A stretch of 64,000 bases of DNA from the NCBI GenBank assembly GCA_946894095.1, contig OX335650.1, positions 1,860,001 through 1,924,000 of the forward strand, written 5' to 3'. Below the pieces are notes generated by a model that was given only the letters and a program-made list of their open reading frames with translations, was not told the DNA's origin and made no database searches. Origin of the DNA: Incurvaria masculella. Its lineage: Eukaryota; Arthropoda; Insecta; Lepidoptera; Incurvariidae. Positions within the stretch are counted from its first letter, which is position 1. Each line of letters opens with the position of its first letter. Positions 43,028 through 53,785 of the stretch are shown here, in pieces. A program made the position numbers and the translations under genes.

Positions 43028-44805
43028 ATAGCCTGCTGTATTGTTTCGTGTTTGTGTGTGTGTGTTACAAGCCGTGAAGTAGGATCAGCAGCGTCCCATT
43101 TTCAGGTAGTGGTAGGCCGACCGATATCTTAGCTTTGTATGAAGGCTCTTTCAATTCATATCGAGCTGAGGTTAAAATATTATAGAAAGAAGCTGATTTT
43201 AGCCTTGTTTTAGGTATTAATTAGCCTGTTCTTACTTGATGAATGTAAATGTATCTTTTATTAATAGTATTATCAGTGAATGATCATGCATTTTTTGTTA
43301 TTTCGTGATTGGAATTATTGGAACAAATTAATAATTTTATTAATACTTTATAATTAATTAGTTACTTTAGTAGTAGTAGGGGTAGACATACACTTATAAA
43401 TATTGCAACTCTAAACATAGATAGACATTCAAACATTCATTATTATGTTTTTCATTTTCATTAATGGACGCAAGTACCTAAGAAATGAAACATATAATAT
43501 TCACTATGTATAATCTGCAAACATATACAATTAATCATGTCATCACTTGAATTAATGTTTTATTAGTAAACATTATTAAGTAGAAAAATATGCAGGATTA
43601 TTTGCTAGATATTTCTATAAATATGAAATGATTTTACATGCTTACGTTTTCTTTATCTAGTAGAACTCAAGGGAATTCATGTGTACTACATATTTATCAA
43701 TGACATTTTTTCCCGTTTAGGGAGGTTTGGGATGGCTCCTAAATACTATTTGCTGTGTTGAGCTCAATGATGTTGATCTAATATCTTGACAGTAAGTAAA
43801 ATGTCTAGTTCAATATTTTTAATATTACGTAGGTATATGAAGCTTCAGAAAGGAGAAAATATTTATTTAAATGTGTGTTTTAATTCCTGGGTCTATGTCG
43901 CTGCTTGTTAGGTATCATTCAACTAAACAAAAACGTATAATGATATTTTTTCAGTACCGTTTTTATGTAATTATGCATGGATCGGTAATACAACACCTTC
44001 TGTGATGAAAACACTTCGACTATTGTACTTTCAATGCGATGATTAACCCTACTACCTAGGAGGTAAGGAAGTGGGGACCTACAGTTTTACGTGAAGTATT
44101 AACCATGAACTACGAATCCCTTAGTAGTATTTTAAGAGTTGCAAGGAAAGAAATGCAGTGGGCCCAATTGTATTCTTTTTACGGGCCGGAACCCACACAG
44201 TATGATGTTGTCTAATGCAGAAATTGAATGTCGCTATATTTGCCCACAGTTGGTGTAATAAATAAAATTGAATATTGTGTCATCGCTATTATTAAATCTA
44301 CATAGTTATACATTTTATAATAATGAACAGCGATATAAAACCATTTGAAAATATCTTAATCGTTTAATCTGTGACCATGTCTAAATACTTTTACACATAC
44401 ATTCTTACTTATAACTACACTAGCTCTCGCACTTGGTCTCTTTGGACCGAATTCATCAACGTTATTTTACCGAATGGGACTTTCCTCAGAAAGATTTAAA
44501 ATCCAGTCACTGTCACACATATTTTGGCGCACAGACTTCACTAACTTTCTTGTGTATGATTTTCAGAGGTAATTCTTCTAGAAACACCACTTATTCACAT
44601 AATAACAACCAAATCAACACATTTGAGTCAAATCACGAACGAACAAATCAAACGCACTTCCTAGCTGGCGGCACTAAACATACTGAAAGGCGGGCCGCCA
44701 CAATGTCGGAGCCATCTGCGCGTCGGCCTACGACGCGACGTTGCCGATTTTCTTCTTCACGGCTTGTAACACACACACAAACGAAAAACAATACAGCAGG
44801 CTATG
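43028..44805. mobile_element. 1.78-kb inverted-repeat element in the MITE tip
   Basis: Left (C)ATAGCCTGCTGTATTG and right CAATACAGCAGGCTATG are inverted, and pairing continues imperfectly for about 65 bp (TGTGTGTGTTACAAGCCGTG). ACACACCC occurs immediately outside both ends (43020-43027 and 44806-44813), a 7-8 bp duplication as made by hAT or P-type transposases. The interior is mostly AT-rich, has a SINE scrap and a GC-richer right part (44640-44760). I find no transposase motif, so it is a non-autonomous or decayed element. Confidence 0.65.
43962..44112 (-). mobile_element. SINE fragment with internal deletion
   Basis: TTTTTATGTAATTATGCATG, CAATGCGATGATTAACCCTA and GTGGGGACCTACAGTTTTAC. Part of the body is deleted and the copy is strongly decayed. 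Confidence 0.65.
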
Positions 44806-44815
44806 ACACACCCCT

Positions 44816-45250
44816 TTTATAAAAAAGCGAATAGAAAGGCTGTGGTCATGAAACGTGGCAACACTGCCCGCAGCGACATGCGTGCTTCTCTCGCGTTAAT
44901 AACCTCTCAAAACATGTGGAAGGCGCAGGCCATTAAGCGTTGCGCCTTTTACGCCAGAACCCTCTCCTTAGCGGAATTAGAGCCGCACCGCCGCCGCCGC
45001 CGCCGGCGCCGTATGGAAATGTAACGAACATTTGCTCGAAATGAACCTTATTTAAGTTGTAAATGGAAATGGTTAGAAGTTGGACTAATGGTGGAAAAAG
45101 GTAATGGCTTTCGTGGAGCGCAAATGGGATTGTGTAAAAACTTGTGCGTAGTGGATTGCCGTGTGCGTCTGAGGAACGAGAGGCAAGGCTCACTTAGATG
45201 CAGTCCTTTTAGGTATACGTTGCTAGAGTATTCTTTGAAATTTGATTTAA
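44816..45250. other. GC-richer stretch with CCG run
   Basis: A CCG-type run at about 44987-45010 (CACCGCCGCCGCCGCC). Several short frames overlap it on both strands, as expected from composition. It could be a promoter region; not supported. Confidence 0.35.
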
Positions 45251-45792
45251 GGTGGCCCAACCCGCTCATCTCCCCATACAAAAGGGGAAAGAAGATCACG
45301 CCTATATTTCTTGTCAGAGATCCAAAATTTTGCTCAAAATAGCTTTATTTGATTGAAGTAGATGTCTGATGACCATTGGCATTGTAATATTGTGTTTGGT
45401 TTCCAAGTTATAACGTCCGAAAGTTCGGATTTTTCGCGCGTTTTATACAATAACTTTGGAGGTGGATTACGCAATGATAAAGTAAGAACATCTTAAAAAG
45501 ATTAGTCATCAGACATAGCTGATTTAATCAAGATTTATAATCTGTTTGGTTTTTGTTAGATTTTTGACTACAGTGGTCGTGGTTTACTTTTAGCTATAAG
45601 TCGTTTTGAAAGTAAAATTTTCGTAAATTTTACCAAATCATACACTATGCACATTGTCTTTTTTGTGGACAGGTTGCATCTTCCTCATCACGGAGCCTGT
45701 CTTATTCTTAGAAACAGAGTAGGTCCCAGAGCGCAACAGCACGGTTTTGTACAGTGCCCGCGAATGAGTTGAGGCCGCCGGGTTGGGCCACC
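45251..45792 (-). mobile_element. TTAA-flanked MITE, copy 5
   Basis: 542 bp between TTAA at 45247-45250 and 45793-45796. Ends GGTGGCCCAACCCGCTCATC and CCGGGTTGGGCCACC. One of the best-preserved copies. Confidence 0.92.
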
Positions 45793-45796
45793 TTAA

Positions 45797-46431
45797 TTGG
45801 ATCAATTGTGTACGGACTGTTGTATAGTAAAACACGACTGAAAGTTGGTTTTAATGGAATCGGAGCACTTACATAATAAGTCGCAACGGTTTCGAAAAAC
45901 ACGACTGAAAGTGGCAACGATTTTGAGTCGTGTATTTTCACTCAAACTTGCTACTCGATTCATACACGTTTTCAAATGTGGTTGCGAACAAAAATGTGCT
46001 ATCCCGATTACTGTTCCAATTGAATTGATATTGAATATCTAATATCAAGCAACAAACATCTGTTTCTCCACGTTTTTGTATATTTTTTAAAATCTAAACC
46101 GAATCAAATGAAACCAAAAAGAACATTTTCATACAAATTTTGTTTTCTCTGTGGTTTGACCCAGGAAAACTTTTACAAAAACATGAGGACATATTGATGT
46201 GTCGCCTGATATTAAATAACAAATATTAATTAAGTTGGAACAGTGGTTTTCAAAGTTACTAAACCACTTTTTTATGGGAAGCGTAATTTTCAGATGCTTA
46301 ATTTTCAGCGTCAATTTCTTTTGTATTTTTTCTCCGGTGCCACCGCTTCTATCTGAGAAAGTTCAAAATTTCAGCTTTCACGTAACTGTGATCGTATTCA
46401 GTGCAACGCAAGTAGCAATATTTGTGTGCTC
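45797..46431. other. Unassigned stretch with a short direct repeat
   Basis: AAACACGACTGAAAGT occurs at about 45831 and again at 45897. No gene. Confidence 0.45.
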
Positions 46432-46572
46432 GCCATCAGGACATGGATGACTGATAACACACCTACTGATAATGATAATGCGGTACCGAAGGATTTACGT
46501 GCCACCCCAGAAACTTACCTTTATTTGAGCTTAGCTTTAATCACGTGCTAGCTTAACCCTACCAACTGATAA
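46432..46572 (-). mobile_element. Decayed SINE body
   Basis: GGACATGGATGACTGATAAC, GTACCGAAGGATTTACGTGC and TAACCCTACCAACTGA. Minus orientation, head missing. Confidence 0.65.
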
Positions 46573-46577
46573 TAGAC

Positions 46578-47110
46578 TAGGAGGTCGCGACAAAAATGGT
46601 AACGATAACGTAAATGGTTGAAACTGGGTTCACGGGATAAAGTACAACCCTCTGAAGCTAAATGTGTCAGTCTGCCTGTTCTAAGTGGTTGCGTTACTTA
46701 GATAATGCGCCTGAAAAAGTAGTTATGGTGACAAAAAATACATATGATATGGTAAATAGATGCAAATGACGAAGCATGAAAGCATCAATACATACTTGCC
46801 TAGCAATACAAAAACTGAACAAATCTTTGGTTGAATTTAGTAGTTATAGGCGATTTAGGTTACAGATATAACTTTAGGTATATTTAAGTATTTTATTAAG
46901 TAACCGTCTGGTTATTGTTGTATAATTAATAGGTATCAATGTTTCCAGATAATCAGTATATTCATCAGCAGGTACATACCAGCATCTATTTTATATAGCC
47001 AATCTAGAAACGGCAGACCGACATATTTAGCATCAGAGGGTTGGTCTCTAACATGTGAACCCAGATTCAGCCATTTACCTTATCGTAACCAAAAATGTCG
47101 TGATCTCCCG
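46578..47110. mobile_element. Long-TIR MITE, copy B
   Basis: Same order as copy A at 31597 (GGAGGTCGCGACAAAAATGG to TGTCGTGATCTCC) with many substitutions and a partly deleted right inner arm (CAGACCGACATATTTAGCAT kept). The interior is also shared (GTTATAGGCGATTTAGGTTA). Confidence 0.85.
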
Positions 47111-47139
47111 GAATATAAGAAGGAAAAGTGTTGCATTGA

Positions 47140-47480
47140 GTCCAAGGCGGGTGAACTTGCCTTCCTTCCTGGAGGTCTGGATTCATAACCAGTCCGTTCA
47201 TGCACCACTTCCTCTTTCTGAGTTGCATGAGCGCAATTCGGTACGAACGGTTCGGAATCCATGTAGACTGTAGATAAAATAAATTACTAGGTGGTACGGT
47301 TAAGCCTGGCCGGGTTGGTACAATCGAATTGGATAAAAAGATGGTCGAGGGTCTATGGAAAATTAATCAATGTAGCCGTGATCGTGAAGAAAATTTCCCG
47401 GCATGGCAATGCGGTGTGTTGGGCTAATATCATGACTGTGGATATGGTATGAGCCATCCATGTCCAGTTACATACAAAAA
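47140..47480 (+). mobile_element. Decayed tRNA-type SINE
   Basis: The head is barely readable (GGAGGTCTGGATTCATAACC as a lost B-box), with the linker GCACCACTTCCTCTTTCTGA, body blocks (TACTAGGTGGTACGGTTAAG, GATGGTCGAGGG) and a tail (CATCCATGTCCAGTTACATA). Confidence 0.7.
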
Positions 47481-47586
47481 TATGTTTAATTATTTTGTCG
47501 TTCCGCAAAATAAAGTTCATCTAGGGTCAAACCGCTTTACTAGGATTGTAAATATGCACTCATACCTAAAGGTAGGAGCGTAAAAG

Positions 47587-48285
47587 GTGAATCTTCCGAA
47601 AAATATGGTGTGCCTACATATATACACTGCGTGGCAAATATGCACTCATACCTACCTTGCGGACTCGGCATTCTTCGGGATAAGTTGCGGCAGCATGCGT
47701 GGAACGTGGCGTGGGGCGCGTGGCTCGTAGCTAGGGTTGCCATCCGTCCCGATATATAGGGACTGTCACCGTTATGGACCTTCTTGTCCCGACATTTCGG
47801 CAATCCCGAAACCGGGATGAAATAGGGCATCCCGGTTTCGGGATTCTCCGCAGCCGCAACCAACCGTTGCTACCGAAATAGTGTTACGAGATTGACTCGA
47901 AGTAGCGCCATCTGTTGGTGCACCACGTAAAAGGGAAGAAAATACTTGCTAAAAAAGGTGAATCTTCCAAAAAATATGATGTGCCTACAAATTCCCTACC
48001 TCGCGGACTCGGCATTATTCGTTATAAATTGCGGCAGCATGTGTGGAACCTGCCGTGGGGCGCGTGGCTCGTAGCTAGTGTTGCCATCCGTCCCGATGTA
48101 TCGGGACTGTCACCATTATTGACCTTCTTGTCCCAACATCCTGACAAGACCCAATATGGTCCCGGTTTTGCGAGTCGCCGCAGCCGCCACGAAATACTGT
48201 TACGAGCTTGACTCGCGCCATCTGTTAGTGCAACACGTAAAGACTTGCTGAAAAAAGTGAATCTTCCGAAAAATATGGTGTACCA
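47587..48285 (+). repeat. Tandem duplication of a 300-370 bp unit
   Basis: GGTGAATCTTCCGAAAAATA starts at about 47587, again (with changes) at about 47957, and a third partial unit starts at about 48257. Between the first two, shared blocks include GCGGACTCGGCATT, TTGCGGCAGCATG, GGGGCGCGTGGCTCGTAGCT, GTTGCCATCCGTCCCGAT and GCGCCATCTGTT. Unit 1 carries an extra CGGGATG-rich inverted repeat (CATTTCGG / CATCCCGGTTTCGGGAT, about 47795-47847). Confidence 0.88.
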
Positions 48286-49244
48286 ACTACTTCTGCCGCA
48301 AGCTTTTTTTAGTTTCTACCTACCTCAACCCCGAGTGTCCCAACCATAGGCTTAGAACGTAAAGGCATATAGAGTCAACTGACGGATGAGACCAAATCAT
48401 TTCATACAAAATGTTCAGTGGGTTACCCGTTATTTACTATAAAAAAGGGTTTTGTCCTGGGTTTCTTACTCCCGTTCACTTAACAATCTATAAATGCACA
48501 GGTCACCATACTTTCTTTAAGGAAAACTAGAGAAAAGATTTCACAAAAAAACATTTATCATTCCATGAGCGCGACTCCTACGTACTGATAACGATTTGAG
48601 AATTTGTCTCACCGCACAGATGTGTTCCATCTCCCTCTAACTCGCGGTCGTGAGACGTCAACTCAAGTGAGTTGACCTCTCACTGCCACACTGTGTTCGT
48701 CTTGCAAGCAAAGCATATCTGCTAAGGAAAGCGAAAACGAGTTAGTCAGAGATAGTCGCCTGACGTCATTAAACATCGAATGTTATGTTAGTGTCGTCAC
48801 CCCCTAATTAGAATAATGAGAAAGGGACAACGCTAGGGTGACTCGTGGCCATCATTTCATGAGTACGACAGCATTGTGACTCACCGGTGACCCACGGTTG
48901 AGAATCTTATGAGTAGACCCCCAGCGCGATATGCTAGGTCTATGGTCCTGACGAGGTCCCAGCGAGATGTGGCAACCCTACTCGTAGCACGTGGCGCGTA
49001 GCGTGACACAAAGCGCTCCACTGATTCAACCCTGAACTGTCGCGCGTGTGGGTGCAGCGCGGTACAGTCACAGAGAAAGAATTACGACTACACTGTCCCC
49101 GTTGTTTACGGCTACAATCCCAGTTTTTTATTATTCTGTGCCTCGAACCAGCCCGGCTACAAAGCTGATGCGATATAAAGATTAGGTATAGAGTCAGCCT
49201 TGGAGTTCTATTATCGGAGATAAATAACCGTTGTTTGATCCCGC
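48286..49244. other. Stretch without recognised gene
   Basis: Mixed composition, no frame of note. A local inverted repeat around GACGTCAACTCAAGTGAGTT (48654-48676) is visible. Confidence 0.45.
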
Positions 49245-49472
49245 ATAAAACTATAGGTCCTATTATTACTTACTAGTTGGTGGGTCAATAGCGCTTTGGC
49301 TGGTACCATCGCATTTAATGAAACATGTTCGAAGAGGCAATCGAAATTTTACGTGTCTTCCATCCAGTTAAATGTAGTCGTGCAATTTAAGGCCCTGGCT
49401 TGGAAAGTGTTGGGCTAATATCATATTAGGGCTGCATTATGTTATCGGTCACCCATGCCTATTAACATAAAA
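49245..49472 (+). mobile_element. Decayed SINE body
   Basis: CTATAGGTCCTATTATTACT, GGCTGGTACCATCGCATTTA, CATCCAGTTAAATGTAGTCG and AAGTGTTGGGCTAATATCAT, ending CATAAAAAG. Confidence 0.7.
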
Positions 49473-50390
49473 AGTTCTGTATAGTTTTGACGGCACTTGG
49501 GGGGGAGGTCCCTTAATATTGGAGTCAGGAAATTTTACTCAAATCTTCAGATTCAATGAATAACACGAGTTACAAAAACTATTTTGTATGCAGAAAATGA
49601 ACTTTGGATACAATAAAACTGTCTTTTATTTCATTTTTTTTTATAGCTAAACTTTCCGATCCTCAAAATGCAATTTTGTTGTTATGCTTAAGGATGAGGG
49701 TTTTAATTTATATTTTTTTAAAACTTAAAATATCTTTTTTTTTTCGCTAAGCTGATCGCTTGACTTCTACAATGACTATGCAATTTTCTGCTTGTATGAA
49801 TATAAGTTTGTCAAAATATTTGTTTCCAAAATAAAGATAAAAAAAAACGAAATATTTAACGATAAACAAAACTGCCCAAGAATAATCATTATTAATATTT
49901 CATACTTTCCAATATTCATACAATGCCAATTTAAAATTATCTAAGTGAATAGTACGCATAAATATTGTAATTACGTTTAGAAAACACAAGAAAACTTCCG
50001 ATTGTGCTTTCGTAACGACTCTACCACCGTTACGATCGATATTTTTAAAGTGGAACGAGCGTAGAACAAACAGAGCTCCTACGGAAACGGTTCGAGTGGA
50101 GAAATTCGAAAGTTCACTTATGGAGAAGGGCTTAACATTACCCACATATTCTGAGTTAGGTACGTTTTCCGATAGTTTATAAGAAAGCCTCTACTCGCGA
50201 GTTGCTACCGATAAAATTATTTTGTGCTTGCTCTGCGAACAAATCTACTCGCTGTGTCATCGTCGAAAAGGAATGGATTAGATTAATAGTTTTTTATCGG
50301 TACCAGCGTCGGTATCATATAGGTTTTGCAAAGAAATACCTAAAATCATTACTTTCGCTGGTAAAGTAGTTTGTAATATTTTACACTATT
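49473..50390. other. Stretch without recognised gene
   Basis: The AT-rich frame at 49900-50145 (minus, 81 codons) shows no motif I can name. Confidence 0.45.
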
Positions 50391-50396
50391 CGTAAT

Positions 50397-51005
50397 TTGG
50401 TTGTTTTTAGAACTATATATGTTAATCAGCGCCCGTTTGGCGGATGGAAGCTACGCGGGAAAAAGTGTCGAGCGACACTTTTGCTGTCAACCCATGCTTT
50501 ACAGTCGAGACGATACAACCATTACTTGTCTCTTTCTTCGCTTGTCTTTTTCTTCGTAAAAAAGAAGACCGGCAGGACGATATCGACCTTTTCACCTCTA
50601 AGCCTGCTTCCATAAAAAACAAATACACTCAAGCTTTTCTCAAGATTTAGGCTGCTGCTTACATTTTTTTGTGTAATTCACATTGTCTAAATTTTGTCTG
50701 CTTTAACTGTTTGATTATTATTTCTGCTACTAACCTAATATGTTCATTTTGTGCTTCATGTTTGATCGTGCAGCTGTTATTCTCACTTTTTTATTATTTG
50801 TTTCTTCCAACTGTATGAGATAACTAATGTATTTTTTTAAATGTATTTTCTTTCGTTTATACTAGATCGTGCTACTGTAATTCTCACGTTTTTATTTTAT
50901 GTCTCTTCCAGCTGACATTTTTTCATTTATATTATTTTTCTATTGTTATGTAAATGCAATGTGAGCTCGCCTTAATAAATAAATAAATAAAATAAATAAA
51001 TTAGT
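50397..51005 (+). other. Overlapping short frames followed by a LINE-like tail
   Basis: Three short plus-strand frames overlap at 50397-50650, the longest being 68-72 codons; one reads MEATREKVSSDTFAVNPCF and contains LRKKEDRQDDIDLFTSKP. The region ends at about 50980 in AATAAATAAATAAATAAAAT. That tail suggests a LINE 3' region with a C-terminal coding scrap, but I do not recognise the protein. A host 3' exon cannot be excluded. Confidence 0.3.
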
Positions 51006-51111
51006 GTCAAGTTTTCGGGCGTAATGCAATATGTACAGTACGAAGATTAAGAACAGTTGGATAAAATAAAATAAAATGTATCTGAAAGTGTACCATAAGT
51101 AATGCGCGTTT

Positions 51112-51486
51112 TTAGGGTTCCGTACCCGAAGGGCGCCAACGGGACCGTATTACGAAACCTCCGATGTCCGTCCGTCCGTCCGTCTGTCAGTGGGAAACCG
51201 TAATAGGTAGATAGTTGAAATGATCACAGAGTATGAATTTATATTGACCCGGTAAGAAAACATTGTCAAAATTACATATTATCTTTCGTTTGACAAGGAA
51301 CGTGATTTTTTAAATATTTTTGTTTGATCTTAATAATGGCGACAGAAACACCTTTTTAAATATTCAAAAAGTGTGTATTTCCACAAAAAATGGGCCCCAT
51401 GCAAGAAACAAAATGCCATACCATTTCTTCTCACAGTTCACCATCACACTTCGTGTGCGAGTCCAACTCGCACTTGGCCGTTTTTA
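51112..51486 (-). mobile_element. GTGCGAGTC-palindrome element, copy 11 (diverged)
   Basis: TTAGGGTTCCGTACCCGAAG at the left, (GTCC)n at 51168-51185, an unusual middle, and GTGTGCGAGTCCAACTCGCA with TTGGCCGTTTTT at the right. It abuts copy 12 directly. Confidence 0.8.
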
Positions 51487-51772
51487 GGGTTCCGTACCCA
51501 AAGGGTGAAAACGGAACCCTATTACTAAGCCTCCGCTGTCCGTCCGTCCGTCCGTCTATCACAGGGCTGTATCTCATGAACCGTAATAGGTACGCAGCTG
51601 AAAATTTCACAGAGTGTGTATTTATTATGCCGCTATAACAAAAAATTGGTAAAATAAAAAACTTATAAAAATTAAAGGGGGGATCGATACAAAAACGTGT
51701 TTTTTTTGTGTTAAATCTTGTACGATGGTACGGAACCCTTCGTGTGCGAGTCTAAATCGCACTTGGCCTTTT
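51484..51772 (-). mobile_element. GTGCGAGTC-palindrome element, copy 12
   Basis: Full length: TTTTAGGGTTCCGTACCCAA to GAGTCTAAATCGCACTTGGC. The palindrome is mutated on one side. Confidence 0.9.
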
Positions 51773-53010
51773 TTTTTCTTTCCTGCGATTTCTGAAGTGT
51801 TTTAAGTGCAAGCTGCACACATCCGCGCGCGCCTGAAACTGCTGCGCTTTCATTTTGTCCCATCCTTCCCTCATTCACCCTCGTCTCAGCTTTTATTTAA
51901 AAATATAAAAGCTGAGTCCGAACATGTTTTGAAAAGGTAATATTTATATTTGAAATAATGACACCATTGAAAGTTTTACAGTTTGAGGACTTCTTACGCA
52001 ATTTATATTACATGCTATATATTTAAAAAAATCCGTTGTTCGTTTGTCCATAATTATTCTCCTAAGCCGCTTGACCGAATTTTGATTATGTTTTTTTTTT
52101 ACGCATTTTTGTACTAAAGTGATTTTAGTTTATTTATTCCTCACTTTAAGTTTTCAGCCTCCCAGCACCTCACAATGTGTTTCAATTCAATCATAACTGA
52201 CCGCTTGAGTAACTCGGCCGCGATGGTTTCTGCTCATATTTTACCAGGCTCCGCTCGTGTGAATGTCCTAAGCAATATTGACGGATCAGAGATTCCTCGC
52301 TGGAGGCGAGTCGGTCAGTTCTCCGTGATTTTGAGGCGTTCGGCATTTATTTGATCTTGAGCCGGTAACTTTCTGCTCCTAACCTCCCAGGAAAGAGAGG
52401 ATTATTTTCATTCTTCATCATCTTTAATATGTATAGATAAAAATAATAAAATTGTTTATTTTCACACACAACAGTACAATAATTAGTATACAGTGTCAGA
52501 CACTATTAAAAACAGTAGTAGGAACCAAGTAAAGAAATATCTAGATAAGAAAGATGTGCGATGTGTGAAAAATGGCTGTGGCTCAGCTGGATGTCAGCAG
52601 GGGCGAACCCGCTGGCCCCTGGTCTTCCGCCACCGCCACCTACAGAAGCGTCAGTGGAAGTGTGTATACATTTTTAAATCGCCAATTTTAAAGATTTTAT
52701 TTAAAATTCAAACATTTGTTAGTGATGTTGGGTGTTTGAAAAAAAAAAATTATGTACGTATGTAAAACGTTATGTATACATTTTGTCATGATCGTTGCTC
52801 AGTTGCAGCTTGCTTTTGTAGTATGAATATTTTGTTTTCTGCTTCGAGACTGACTAAGTAGATTTGAATGGTTTTGCAAACTATTCCAGTATACTTCCAG
52901 TGACCAGTTAATGTTTTAGGCAGATATGATGTATGAAAAGCTCTTCTGTTTCTTTTCTTTTTTATTCATTTATACACTACTTAGATGGGGTGAGCACCGC
53001 CTCTTAAAAA
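51773..53010. other. Stretch without recognised gene
   Basis: No motif found. The frame at 52493-52765 has no recognisable domain. A scrap at about 52240 (CCAGGCTCCGCTCG) may derive from the Helitron-like repeat. Confidence 0.45.
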
Positions 53011-53014
53011 AATA

Positions 53015-53785
53015 TATATAATTATTATTATTATTCACATTATATATTTGTTTAACAAATTTTAGGTTTATATTATCTAATAAAAAACATACAAAATCGT
53101 AGCCTTAAAAAATATAAACCTAAAACCGTATTTAACCTTAGGGAGGTCCCACCTGGGACAAATCCAATGAGGCCGCTCCTAGCTACAGAGACAGAAACCG
53201 CCGAACGATTCTCGTATTCGAGAGCAGAACCGCTTTCTGCATCTGGAATCGGAGCCCAATATCGATGTCTAATTTTTCTAATTGTTTGGCCAAATTCTTT
53301 GGAACAAAGCCGTTCGTAGACATAACAATTGGCACGATGGTGGTTTTCCGTGCAGGCCACATGGCGGTAACCTCGTGGGCCAGGTCTAAATATTTCATTA
53401 GCTTTTCATTTTCGGCCCTTTCGAGGTTCTCGTCATGTGGTATTGTTATGTCTACGAGGAAAATCTCATTGGACTTGGGATCGACCAAGACAATATCGGG
53501 CTTATTGCTCTTAATTGTCTTATCGGTCTGTGTTGGTCGATCCCAATAGAGCTTAGTGCCATCTTTTTCTAACACGTCTTCCGGTTTGTACTTATAGTAT
53601 GGCACTACTGAGTCTATGAGGCCGTGTTTAAAGGAAAGTTGCTGATGGACTATTTTGGCTACTTGATTGTGCCGCTCCAAGTACTCAACGCTCGCCAGGC
53701 GCGAACAACCGGAAATATTATTATTATTATTATATACACTAGCAGCTGCAAGCTGATGCGTGTACTTAACTGATTGAGTGCACAT
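53015..53785 (-). mobile_element. 5'-truncated LINE 3' end (restriction-like endonuclease type)
   Basis: Minus orientation. Coding C-terminus (53183 to about 53715), a 3' untranslated region of about 150 bp, and an (ATT)n tail at 53020-53034. At the 5' side another (ATT)n run (53719-53733) marks the truncation point; the frame reads through it as a run of asparagines. Confidence 0.7.
53183..53785 (-). CDS. LINE C-terminal fragment with PD-(D/E)XK-like endonuclease motif
   Basis: The 200-codon frame has no internal stop. Residues 1-24 are probably unrelated 5' sequence plus an asparagine run. From residue 26 (GCSRLASVEYLERHNQVAKI) it matches the region after the last cysteine of the zinc knuckle in restriction-like-endonuclease LINEs. 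The core is KPDIVLVDPKSNEIFLVDIT (95-114): PD at 96-97, then D112, with E125, K128 and K131 downstream, the PD...D...K layout of the R2-type endonuclease that nicks the target DNA. It ends VRRFLSL, a common terminus of this group. The polymerase is absent, so it is not a complete element. The CCHC knuckle is lost except its last cysteine (C27). Domestication cannot be judged from one copy. Confidence 0.65.
   Translation of the reverse strand: MCTQSVKYTHQLAAASVYNNNNNISGCSRLASVEYLERHNQVAKIVHQQLSFKHGLIDSVVPYYKYKPEDVLEKDGTKLYWDRPTQTDKTIKSNKPDIVLVDPKSNEIFLVDITIPHDENLERAENEKLMKYLDLAHEVTAMWPARKTTIVPIVMSTNGFVPKNLAKQLEKLDIDIGLRFQMQKAVLLSNTRIVRRFLSL

Noticed and set aside
44803..45193. Arginine-run and glycine-run proteins at the CCG repeat
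   Set aside because: A trinucleotide run is open in several frames on both strands; nothing else supports translation.
50397..50650. Host gene 3' exon with a splice acceptor (TTGGTTGTTTTTAG)
   Set aside because: Three overlapping frames are equally open and the segment ends in a LINE-like AATAAATA tail; evidence too weak to call a host exon.
53073..53549. Additional frames overlapping the LINE endonuclease fragment
   Set aside because: They lie in other frames of the real coding sequence and have no motif.
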